From assembly GCA_044426075.1 (NCBI GenBank), contig JAWXUT010000064.1:1-10027 (forward strand): a stretch of DNA of 10,027 nt, in the 5' to 3' direction. The notes under the pieces were generated by a model. That model saw only the letters and a list, made by a program, of their open reading frames with translations, did no database searches and was not told the DNA's origin. The DNA comes from JAWXUT01 sp044426075. GTDB taxonomy: Bacteria > Bacillota > Clostridia > Christensenellales > DTU072. The stretch's first letter is position 1. Every line of letters begins with the position of its first letter. The translations under genes were made by a program, and so were the position numbers. Of this stretch, positions 1 to 6,422 are shown piece by piece.

Positions 1-597
1 GTTGGTGTTGGAACACTCACATTTGTAACTCAAGACGGCGAAGATTATGGCGGGCTAGGTCATCAAATTTTTGACAGTGAACAAAATAAAGAAGCCTTCA
101 CTTTTGGCACGCTTTATGCTAGTGAAATAATTGGTGTGGTTAGAGGCGAAGAGGGAAAAGCCGGACAGTTGAGGGGCACGGTTGATCGCACTAAAAAAAT
201 TGGAACTGTTGCAACTAACAGTTATTGTGGGGTTTATGGTACAGCTGAAACAATTATGCACGACCAACGCCCATTGATTTCTATAGGGGATAAAGAAGAT
301 GTAAAAACGGGCAAGGCATATATATACACTACGTTGAGTGGCACAAGTCCAAAAAAATATGAAATAGAAATTGTTAAAGCCGTTAAGCAAGATGTTGATG
401 CAGACAAAGGTATGGTTATACATGTAACCGATGAAAGATTGCTGGAGGCAACTGGTGGAATTGTGCAAGGAATGAGCGGTTCACCAATAGTGCAAAATGG
501 CAAAATTATAGGAGCAGTTACACACGTTTTTGTGAGTGACCCAACAAGAGGATACGGCATATATATAAATACAATGTTGAACAAATGTAGTGAATAG
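1..597 (+). CDS. spoIVB: SpoIVB-type serine peptidase (family S55), C-terminal part
   Basis: The frame is open from the first base, so the start and the upstream PDZ and N-terminal regions lie outside the window; 198 residues are visible. The fragment covers the S55 peptidase domain. It opens with GVGTLTF, then GGLGH (His at visible residue 21), VTDERLL (Asp 144) and GMSGSPI (Ser 159), and ends with the family's AVTHVFV..DPTRGYGIYI block. The Asp-to-Ser distance of 15 matches the D363/S378 pair of Bacillus subtilis SpoIVB, so the His/Asp/Ser triad looks complete. In spore formers SpoIVB is made in the forespore and secreted into the space between the two membranes. There it cleaves SpoIVFA, which triggers SpoIVFB to process pro-sigma-K. 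The gene ends about 45 bases before a strong hairpin that it shares with convergent trpS. Its family is nearly certain; the sporulation role is inferred from homology. Confidence 0.92.
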   Translation, partial: VGVGTLTFVTQDGEDYGGLGHQIFDSEQNKEAFTFGTLYASEIIGVVRGEEGKAGQLRGTVDRTKKIGTVATNSYCGVYGTAETIMHDQRPLISIGDKEDVKTGKAYIYTTLSGTSPKKYEIEIVKAVKQDVDADKGMVIHVTDERLLEATGGIVQGMSGSPIVQNGKIIGAVTHVFVSDPTRGYGIYINTMLNKCSE

Positions 598-642
598 TTG
601 GTTGCAATAGCTACAAAAATTAGCGATATTGCTCAAAATAAA

Positions 643-682
643 AAACGCCTATTTTGTAACCTAAGCTACAAAATAGGCGTTT
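643..682. terminator. Bidirectional intrinsic terminator between spoIVB and trpS
   Basis: A perfect 16-bp inverted repeat (left arm 643-658, right arm 667-682) encloses an 8-base loop. On the - strand the hairpin is followed by TTTTTATTTTGAGC, a good U-tract, and it begins 14 bases after the trpS stop codon. On the + strand it is followed by TTATATTTG, a weaker T-rich tail. It sits between two genes that converge, so it most likely stops transcription from both sides. Confidence 0.88.
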
Positions 683-695
683 ATATTTGTATATT

Positions 696-1778
696 TTATA
701 TTTTTTTGTTTAAATAAGCTTCTGTTAAAATATCACCATCAAAGTAGTTAATTTTCATTGCTTTGCGAACATCATCAAGTGTTTCTGCTGCAGTTTTTTG
801 AGCTATATCTGTACCGGTTTTTAAGATTTCTGTAATTTCGGGCAAGCGAGCTTCCCATTCTTTGCGTCTTTCTCTAATAGGTGCAAGCACTGATTGCAAA
901 ACATTGTTTAAGAACTTTTTAACTTTTACATCTCCCAATCCGCCTCTAGTATAGTGCGCTTTTAATTCGTCAAGATTTTTATAATCTGGTAAAAACTCTG
1001 CAAAGTGAGCGGGCGTGCTGAACGCTTCAAGATATATAAAAACTGGATTGTCAATAACGCTGCCGGGGTCACTTACTTGAATGTGATTTGGGTCTGTGTA
1101 CATTGACATAACTTTTGTGCGGATTTCTGCGGGTTCATCGGATAGATAAATGCAGTTATTTAACGATTTGCTCATTTTAGCTTTGCCGTCGATGCCAGGT
1201 AAGCGCAAACAAACCTTGCTTTCGGGCAGCATAATTGCGGGTGAAACAAGAGTTTCGCCATATGTTGCGTTAAATTTATGTACAATTTCTTTGCATTGTT
1301 CTAGCATAGGCAATTGATCTTCACCAACTGGCACAACTGTTGCTTTAAATGCTGTGATATCTGCTGCTTGACTAATTGGATATGTGAAAAATCCAACTGG
1401 AATGCTTGCTTCAAAATTGCGCATTTGAATTTCGGATTTTACTGTTGGGTTGCGTTGCAATCTAGAAACAGTAACTAAATTCATATAATAAAATGAAAGT
1501 TCGGTTAATTCTGGCACCAAAGATTGTATAAAAATTGTAGTTTTTGCTGGATCTAATCCACAAGCAAGATAATCAAGGGCAACTTCCATAATATTTTCGC
1601 GAACTTTTTCGGGATTTTCGGCGTTGTCTGTAAGTGCTTGCGCATCTGCAATCATAATAAAAATTTTGTCGTATTCGCCTGAATTTTGAAGTTCAACCCT
1701 TCTGCGTAGTGAGCCTACGTAGTGTCCGACGTGTAGTCGTCCAGTTGGTCTATCTCCAGTAAGTATAATTTTTGACAT
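696..1778 (-). CDS. trpS: Tryptophan--tRNA ligase
   Basis: A class I aminoacyl-tRNA synthetase of 360 residues that attaches tryptophan to tRNA-Trp using ATP, in the cytoplasm. The ATP-binding HIGH motif is HVGH at residues 16-19 (context TGRLHVGHYVG) and the second signature is KMSKS at 201-205. DIT at 140-142 and VGEDQ at 161-165 are typical of the Trp-binding and active-site region of TrpRS. The protein is about 30 residues longer than Bacillus-type TrpRS (about 330); from memory, this form with GDRPTG and SRLQRNPTVK blocks is common in anaerobic Bacillota and Bacteroidota. The start is well supported: AGGAG lies 5 bases before the ATG on the - strand. It is transcribed alone, away from the neighbouring operon, from a promoter about 35 bases upstream. 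The leader is too short for a T-box, so tRNA-sensing control like that of many Bacillota synthetase genes is not seen here. Confidence 0.96.
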   Translation of the reverse strand: MSKIILTGDRPTGRLHVGHYVGSLRRRVELQNSGEYDKIFIMIADAQALTDNAENPEKVRENIMEVALDYLACGLDPAKTTIFIQSLVPELTELSFYYMNLVTVSRLQRNPTVKSEIQMRNFEASIPVGFFTYPISQAADITAFKATVVPVGEDQLPMLEQCKEIVHKFNATYGETLVSPAIMLPESKVCLRLPGIDGKAKMSKSLNNCIYLSDEPAEIRTKVMSMYTDPNHIQVSDPGSVIDNPVFIYLEAFSTPAHFAEFLPDYKNLDELKAHYTRGGLGDVKVKKFLNNVLQSVLAPIRERRKEWEARLPEITEILKTGTDIAQKTAAETLDDVRKAMKINYFDGDILTEAYLNKKI

Positions 1779-1811
1779 AAGGTCTCCTAAAAATCATTAA
1801 TAATTAGGTGA

Positions 1812-1840
1812 ATTATAACATAAAAAATCCCATTTTGCAA
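1812..1840 (-). promoter_or_regulatory. Promoter of trpS
   Basis: Read on the - strand, TTGCAA (1835-1840) is followed after exactly 17 bases by a perfect TATAAT (1812-1817). The predicted transcription start is near 1805, giving a leader of about 27 bases that carries the AGGAG site of trpS. This is a sigma-A-type promoter called by pattern only. Confidence 0.65.
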
Positions 1841-1909
1841 GATGTTACATATAATTCGATAAATTATTTACAGCATAATTCATTAAATAAATTAATTTTT
1901 AATAGGTAC

Positions 1910-1938
1910 TTGTTAAATTTTGTCAATTGTTATATAAT
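1910..1938 (+). promoter_or_regulatory. Promoter of the four-gene sugar/radical SAM operon
   Basis: TTGTTA (1910-1915) and a perfect TATAAT (1933-1938) are separated by 17 bases. Transcription would begin near 1945, only a few bases before the ribosome binding site at 1948. It is back to back with the trpS promoter. No other convincing promoter appears before 6388, so this one probably drives all four genes from 1958 to 6318. Confidence 0.65.
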
Positions 1939-1947
1939 GTATGCAGT

Positions 1948-1952
1948 AGGAG
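1948..1952 (+). promoter_or_regulatory. Ribosome binding site that fixes the start at 1958
   Basis: AGGAG followed by AAAAA and then ATG. It decides between this start and an in-frame ATG at 1808, which has no such site and lies upstream of the promoter. Confidence 0.8.
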
Positions 1953-1957
1953 AAAAA

Positions 1958-2764
1958 ATGGAAATAGGTATATCTACAGCAACATATTTTGGTAAAGAAC
2001 TCACGGAAGATACATTTAAACTTATAAATGGTATGAAGATTCCTATTTGTGAGGTATTTTTGACAACATTTTCAGAATATACACCAGAATTTTGTGACTT
2101 GCTTCTTGAGAGAAAGGGTGAGGTAGAAGTATACAGTGTGCATACACTAAATCAGCAATTTGAGCCAGAGTTGTTTAATAATGTTCCAAGAACAAGGCAG
2201 AATGCCGAACGCTTTTTTATTGAGGCGGGCGTAACTGCGGGAAAATTGGGTGCAAAATATTACACTTTTCACGGACCATCACGCATAAAACCACGACCAT
2301 ATAATCATAATTATCCACTGATAGGTGCGCGTTTAAATGAATTAGATGCATTGCTTATGTCGGTTGGCAATGGTTGTAGATTAACGTATGAAACAGTACA
2401 TTGGGCACATTTTGCAAACCCTGATTTCTTTGAAAATGTAAAAAAATATTGTGATACATTTGCGTGCCTAGATATCAAGCAAGTAATGCAGTCCAACATT
2501 GAATTGGAAATGTATATTAAAGCGATAGGCGATAGATTAAAAAACGTGCATTTATGCGACTACGACAGCAGCGGAAGGTTATATGCACCAGGTCAAGGTG
2601 AATTCGATTTCACCACATTTTTCAAAAGGCTGTATGATATTGGTTACGATGGACCAATGATGATGGAGTTATACAGCGGCGATTACAAAGACTACGGCGA
2701 GATTGAGCGTTCATATGAATATCTCAAAAACTGCCTAGAAATAGCAAAAAGGAGTAACATATAG
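1958..2764 (+). CDS. Sugar phosphate isomerase/epimerase-like TIM-barrel protein
   Basis: A 268-residue cytoplasmic protein of the xylose isomerase-like TIM-barrel superfamily (AP endonuclease 2 type). Conserved barrel-end motifs appear in the expected order: H62 (YSVHT), H105 (TFHGP), E145 (YETVHW), D172 (CLDIKQ), H198 (NVHLCD), the loop PGQGEFDF at 211-218, and E237 (MMELYSGDY). The Glu/Asp/His/Glu set is the usual divalent-metal site of this fold, so an active isomerase or epimerase is likely; the substrate cannot be read from sequence. The shorter start is chosen because of its AGGAG site and the position of the promoter. The 50-residue upstream extension of the frame is Asn/Ile/Tyr-rich, consistent with translated intergenic DNA. 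It is the first gene of the operon and its stop lies 2 bases before pgi, which supports a role in sugar metabolism. An endonuclease IV is less likely, because that family has a larger set of His metal ligands. Confidence 0.85.
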   Translation: MEIGISTATYFGKELTEDTFKLINGMKIPICEVFLTTFSEYTPEFCDLLLERKGEVEVYSVHTLNQQFEPELFNNVPRTRQNAERFFIEAGVTAGKLGAKYYTFHGPSRIKPRPYNHNYPLIGARLNELDALLMSVGNGCRLTYETVHWAHFANPDFFENVKKYCDTFACLDIKQVMQSNIELEMYIKAIGDRLKNVHLCDYDSSGRLYAPGQGEFDFTTFFKRLYDIGYDGPMMMELYSGDYKDYGEIERSYEYLKNCLEIAKRSNI

Positions 2765-2766
2765 TT

Positions 2767-4182
2767 ATGAAAACTGTACCAGAACAAATTAGGTTCGATT
2801 ACAACAATATGATGTCAGCTTATGTAGGTGAAAAAGAGGGCATCTCACCAAAAGAGTTAAGTGCAATAAAACCACTAGCAAAAACTGCGCATGATTTCGT
2901 AAAAGAAAATCGTGGCACCGGTATGATGGGTTGGACAGAATTGTGTTACAATCAAAACGATGTAGTAAAAGACATAATTTTTACCGCAAAAAAAGTACGC
3001 CGTGAGTGTCAAACTTTTGTAGTATTGGGTATCGGCGGATCAGCACTTGGTCCAATGGCAATGTTTCAAGCTTTGTGTCATTTAAGGCATAATGACCTAC
3101 CAAAGTCAAAGAGAAAGGCACCCAAATTCTATGTTGAAGACAATGTTGATCCAGAGAGAATGGCATCTTTATTCGATATTTTAGATTTAGAAAAAACCAT
3201 TTTTAATGTTATCACAAAAAGCGGTTCAACATCAGAAACAATGAGCCAATATCTTATCATTATGGATATGCTTAAAAAAGCGTTTGGCGATAAAGCTAAA
3301 GATCATATTATAGCAACAACTAGTGAAACAAGTGGCAATTTGATTAAAATTGCAAAGGCAGAAGGATTAAAGACTTTCTATATTCCAGACGGTGTTGGCG
3401 GTCGATTTAGTGAACTTTGCCCAGTTGGTTTGTTTCCAGCAGCAGTTCTTGGTATCGATATTAAAGCTGTGCTAAAAGGCGCTGCATTTATGGATAGAGC
3501 TTGCAGAAAGGCTGATTTAAAATCAAATCCAGCACTTGTTGCTGCAGCACTACAATACATTTCTATTGCAAAAGGTAAAAATATTAGTATTATGATGCCT
3601 TATGCAGATAGTTTGAAACTAATGGCAGACTGGTATTGCCAACTATGGGGCGAGAGCTTAGGCAAGTCAGTTAACAACAAAGGTGAAATTGTAAATGTAG
3701 GCCAAACTCCAGTTAAAGCACTTGGCGTAACAGATCAACATAGCCAAGTTCAATTGTACACAGAAGGCCCATTTGATAAGGTTACAACATTTATTGGTGT
3801 TGATAAATATCGTTCAGAGGTTGTAATTAGTGGCGGTTGTGAAGAATTCCCTTCAGTTTCATTCTTATCTGGTCACACAATGAACGAGTTGATCACATCA
3901 GAGATGCTTGCTACTGAATATGCGCTAACAAAAAATCAACGCTTAAACAACATTATTATGTTGCCAGAAGTAAATGCACACACCATTGGGCAGCTTATGA
4001 TGTTCTTTATGTTGCAAACCGCTTACATTGGCGCTATGTTTGACATAGATACTTTCAATCAACCTGGTGTTGAAGAAGGTAAAAATGCAACTTATGCACT
4101 TCTTGGCAGAGCCGGTTATGAAGAAAAGGCAAAAGAGCTAAATGCACGCCCAGCAAAAGTTGATTCATTTATTTTAAAATAA
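2767..4182 (+). CDS. pgi: Glucose-6-phosphate isomerase
   Basis: Interconverts glucose 6-phosphate and fructose 6-phosphate in glycolysis and gluconeogenesis, in the cytoplasm. At 471 residues it is close to the shorter bacterial form (about 450). Sugar-phosphate binding (SIS) motifs are GIGGSALGP at 88-96 and KSGSTSET at 151-158. Both family signatures are present: DGVGGRFSELCPVG at 208-221 and GAMFDIDTFNQPGVEEGK at 422-439. Likely catalytic residues are E296 (WGESLGK), H325 (TDQHSQ) and K439. The start follows the upstream stop by 2 bases. The AGGAG at 2750-2754 is about 12 bases from the ATG, which is long, so translation may depend partly on the upstream gene. The stop overlaps the next start by one base (TAATG). 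A housekeeping enzyme placed between a TIM-barrel isomerase and an ABC-like protein suggests a dedicated sugar-use operon. No signs of decay. Confidence 0.97.
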   Translation: MKTVPEQIRFDYNNMMSAYVGEKEGISPKELSAIKPLAKTAHDFVKENRGTGMMGWTELCYNQNDVVKDIIFTAKKVRRECQTFVVLGIGGSALGPMAMFQALCHLRHNDLPKSKRKAPKFYVEDNVDPERMASLFDILDLEKTIFNVITKSGSTSETMSQYLIIMDMLKKAFGDKAKDHIIATTSETSGNLIKIAKAEGLKTFYIPDGVGGRFSELCPVGLFPAAVLGIDIKAVLKGAAFMDRACRKADLKSNPALVAAALQYISIAKGKNISIMMPYADSLKLMADWYCQLWGESLGKSVNNKGEIVNVGQTPVKALGVTDQHSQVQLYTEGPFDKVTTFIGVDKYRSEVVISGGCEEFPSVSFLSGHTMNELITSEMLATEYALTKNQRLNNIIMLPEVNAHTIGQLMMFFMLQTAYIGAMFDIDTFNQPGVEEGKNATYALLGRAGYEEKAKELNARPAKVDSFILK

Positions 4183-5222
4183 TGAATACACTTAGTATTG
4201 CAAATTTATCAATGACTTATTTCTATGGTGCAAAAGCTATAGATAACTTGAACTTGACTGTGTCAAGTGGTGAATGTGTTGCAATACTTGGTGAAAGCGA
4301 AAGTGGCAAAACCTCCCTTGTAAAATGCATAGCTGGACTTTATCCGGCTAGCGAAGGGAATATATATATTAACAACAAGGATGTAACTAACCTTAAAATT
4401 AAGGATAGGGACGTCCTTTTGTTATTTGATGACTGCGGAATAATTGGAAGAAAAAGTGTAAGATTTAACTTAGAATATCCACTTAAGTTGCGCAAAATTT
4501 CGCGTAGTTTTCGTAGGGATAAATCAGAAGAAGTAGCGCGCGAATGTGGCATTTATCCACTGCTATCAGATAGAGGATATTTGCTCGGTGAAGAAGATAA
4601 AGTGCGGCTTGCTGTGGCTAGAATTAAGATGCGTAAATCAAATGTTGTGCTAATTGATGACATATTTAAAATGGTTAGTAGCGCTAGTAGAAAAAACACA
4701 TTTCTTGCAATGCTACCCCACATTAACAATATAGAAACCCCCGTTATTTTTACCACAACATCTGTAGACGAAGCCTTTACTTTAAGTGACAAAATAGTTG
4801 TTATGCGATATGGTATTATTGAACAAATAGGTACCCGTAAAAGCCTAATCGAGCACCCAAACACGGTTTATATTGATAAATTTATTAATCCATATAGGTG
4901 CAGAATAGATGCTAATGTAGAGAGTAATTCAACTGGAAGCTATGTAAAAATACTTGGTAAAAAAGTATACAAAAGTTTGTTAAAAAAATATGTTGGGCAA
5001 AATGTAATTGTTTCTTTTATTGCAAAAGAATGCGAAACTGGCAGGGTGTATGCTGTAAAAGATATGCTATATAATGGCGGAGTTTGTTATGCAAAATTAG
5101 AAAATGATATTACACTAATTGCACCAATTGAGCGCCGCGGATATTGCGTTGAAGCGGTTGAAGAAAGTGTAAATATATATGACAGTTGCACTGAACGATT
5201 GGTTGAGGCAATGGATGAATAA
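4182..5222 (+). CDS. Degenerate MalK-like ABC ATPase domain protein
   Basis: A 346-residue protein laid out like MalK/UgpC-type sugar importer ATPases: nucleotide-binding domain about 1-235, then a C-terminal region (about 240-346) in the place of the OB/TOBE regulatory domain. Walker A is intact (GESESGKT, 37-44). Alignment by eye shows the other motifs lost: Q-loop Gln is D83 (LLFDD); LSGGQ is LGEED (135-139), with the following R/A/R pattern still recognisable; Walker B is LIDD, so the catalytic Glu is Asp (D160); the D-loop is KMVSS; the switch His is T193 (FTTTSVDEA). The body of the fold is kept (SDKIVVMRYGIIEQIGT). It probably binds nucleotide but is unlikely to hydrolyse ATP efficiently. 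The frame is full length with no stops, so it looks maintained, not decaying. No ribosome binding site precedes the ATG, and the TAATG overlap with pgi implies coupled translation. No permease or solute-binding gene is nearby. A slow ATPase, a regulatory subunit or a sensor are all possible. Confidence 0.8.
   Translation: MNTLSIANLSMTYFYGAKAIDNLNLTVSSGECVAILGESESGKTSLVKCIAGLYPASEGNIYINNKDVTNLKIKDRDVLLLFDDCGIIGRKSVRFNLEYPLKLRKISRSFRRDKSEEVARECGIYPLLSDRGYLLGEEDKVRLAVARIKMRKSNVVLIDDIFKMVSSASRKNTFLAMLPHINNIETPVIFTTTSVDEAFTLSDKIVVMRYGIIEQIGTRKSLIEHPNTVYIDKFINPYRCRIDANVESNSTGSYVKILGKKVYKSLLKKYVGQNVIVSFIAKECETGRVYAVKDMLYNGGVCYAKLENDITLIAPIERRGYCVEAVEESVNIYDSCTERLVEAMDE
5205..5208 (+). promoter_or_regulatory. 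Ribosome binding site supporting the start at 5215
   Basis: GAGG lies 6 bases before the ATG at 5215, inside the end of the preceding gene. An in-frame ATG at 5179 has no comparable site. Confidence 0.55.
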
Positions 5223-6318
5223 TCGTGCAATAACTATTATGATAAAACCCGCTTCAAGTGGGTGTAATTTGCAATGTGAATATTGTTTTTACAATGCAAC
5301 AGCAAGCAGTCGCAAAATTTCAAATCAAGGAATAATGAGCAAAGAGACAGCTCACAATTTAATTGACAAGGCGGTTGAATATGTAGGGCAAGGTTGTATA
5401 AATTTTGTTTTTCAAGGGGGCGAACCTCTGCTTGTGGGCATAGATTTTTATGAAGATTTTGTATCATATTTTAACAAAATAAAAGGGCGCGCGCGAGTAA
5501 ATTTTTCATTGCAGACAAATGGCACACTTTTAAATGATGATTATTGCAAGTTTTTTAATAGACACAATTTTTTGTTGGGTGTTAGTTTAGACGGCAGCCA
5601 AGCTACTAATAAATATCGCAAGTTGCAATCGGGTGAACCTTCATTTGACGCTATTATAAAAGGTATAAATTTACTAAAAAAGCACAATGTGCAATTCAAC
5701 ATACTTTCAGTCGTTACCAAAAATTCAGCAAAAATGATAAAGCGTGACTACAAATTTTTCGCAGAAAATGATATGAAATATCTGCAATTTATACCTTGTT
5801 TGAAGCCTATTTGTGGCGAGTTTGATAGCAATATCCATATGACTGCAAATGAATATGGCAAGTTTTTATATGATTTGTTTCAACTTTATGTGGCAGATAA
5901 TTTTAAAAACAACAAGTTTGTTTCGATACGTTATTTTGACAATTTGCTTAATTTAATTACAACTGGGCGTTCAGAACAGTGTGGAGTTAATGGGCAATGC
6001 GGTTCACAATATGTAATTGAAGGCGGTGGAAACATTTATCCTTGCGATTTTTATTGCGAAGATAAGTGGTTGCTTGGGAACATAAATAACACTGATTTCG
6101 CAACACTAGAATATAAAGATTTAAGAATAGAGTTTTTGGCTGAATCATCTAAAATTCCACAAAAGTGTATTGATTGCCAATTTTTTGCATTGTGCAAATC
6201 TTGCGGGTGCAAAAGGTCAAGAGCGCATTTTGAGGATTATTGCGGTGGATATTACAGATTTTTTAGTAAAATTTTACCACAGCTAGAAGATTTGAAGCGA
6301 CTAATCGTCAATAAATAA
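5215..6318 (+). CDS. Radical SAM/SPASM enzyme, anaerobic sulfatase-maturase (anSME) type
   Basis: A 367-residue protein. The SAM-binding [4Fe-4S] motif is C17-x3-C21-x2-C24 in the context KPASSGCNLQCEYCFY, the hallmark of anSME enzymes. These oxidise a Cys or Ser in a sulfatase to the formylglycine catalytic residue without oxygen. FQGGEP (66-71), LQTNGTLL (99-106) and GVSLDG (122-127) follow as in the family. The C-terminal SPASM region has C256, C262, C277, C318, C321, C327, C330, C332 and C343, enough for two auxiliary [4Fe-4S] clusters. D278 directly follows C277 (YPCDFY), matching the catalytic C276-D277 pair of the Clostridium perfringens enzyme. The chosen start puts the first Cys at residue 17, close to C15 of that enzyme, and overlaps the upstream gene by 8 bases. 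No sulfatase is in the window and no C/S-x-P-x-R target was seen in the neighbouring proteins. The target may be elsewhere, or the enzyme may modify another peptide. Family call firm, substrate inferred. Confidence 0.88.
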   Translation: MNNRAITIMIKPASSGCNLQCEYCFYNATASSRKISNQGIMSKETAHNLIDKAVEYVGQGCINFVFQGGEPLLVGIDFYEDFVSYFNKIKGRARVNFSLQTNGTLLNDDYCKFFNRHNFLLGVSLDGSQATNKYRKLQSGEPSFDAIIKGINLLKKHNVQFNILSVVTKNSAKMIKRDYKFFAENDMKYLQFIPCLKPICGEFDSNIHMTANEYGKFLYDLFQLYVADNFKNNKFVSIRYFDNLLNLITTGRSEQCGVNGQCGSQYVIEGGGNIYPCDFYCEDKWLLGNINNTDFATLEYKDLRIEFLAESSKIPQKCIDCQFFALCKSCGCKRSRAHFEDYCGGYYRFFSKILPQLEDLKRLIVNK

Positions 6319-6355
6319 CTATAATTGGGCTGCAATGTGTTAGTCTTGTGAATTT

Positions 6356-6377
6356 TTTGTAATAATTTACAAATTTT
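6356..6377 (+). terminator. Weak AT-rich hairpin after the radical SAM gene
   Basis: TTTGTAA and TTACAAA form a perfect 7-bp stem around the loop TAAT, followed by TTTT. It lies about 40 bases after the stop codon and just upstream of the next promoter. The stem has a single G-C pair, so termination would be weak; it could instead be a protein-binding site. Confidence 0.3.
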
Positions 6378-6387
6378 AAAATACTTA

Positions 6388-6416
6388 TTGATTTATTATC
6401 TAATATATATTATAAT
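6388..6416 (+). promoter_or_regulatory. Promoter of the GLUG-repeat protein gene
   Basis: TTGATT (6388-6393) and a perfect TATAAT (6411-6416) are separated by 17 bases. The usual distance to the transcription start falls on or next to the A of the ATG at 6423, and no Shine-Dalgarno sequence lies in between, so the mRNA may be leaderless. Confidence 0.65.
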
Positions 6417-6422
6417 TTAAAT

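Noticed and set aside
1808..1957. An in-frame 5' extension of the TIM-barrel gene starting at an ATG at 1808
   Set aside because: It has no ribosome binding site, overlaps both divergent promoters, encodes low-complexity Asn/Ile/Tyr-rich sequence, and the start at 1958 has an ideal AGGAG.
5179..5214. An earlier ATG for the radical SAM gene
   Set aside because: The start at 5215 has GAGG at a good distance and places the first cluster Cys at residue 17, as in characterised anSMEs. The earlier start would add 12 unconserved residues.
4182..5222. Calling the ABC-like gene a pseudogene
   Set aside because: The frame is complete with no stop or frameshift, starts and ends are tightly coupled to the neighbours, and fold-defining residues outside the catalytic motifs are kept.
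6319..6422. A small gene between the radical SAM gene and the GLUG-repeat gene
   Set aside because: The 104 bases are strongly AT-rich with no start preceded by a ribosome binding site; they are explained by a weak hairpin and a promoter.
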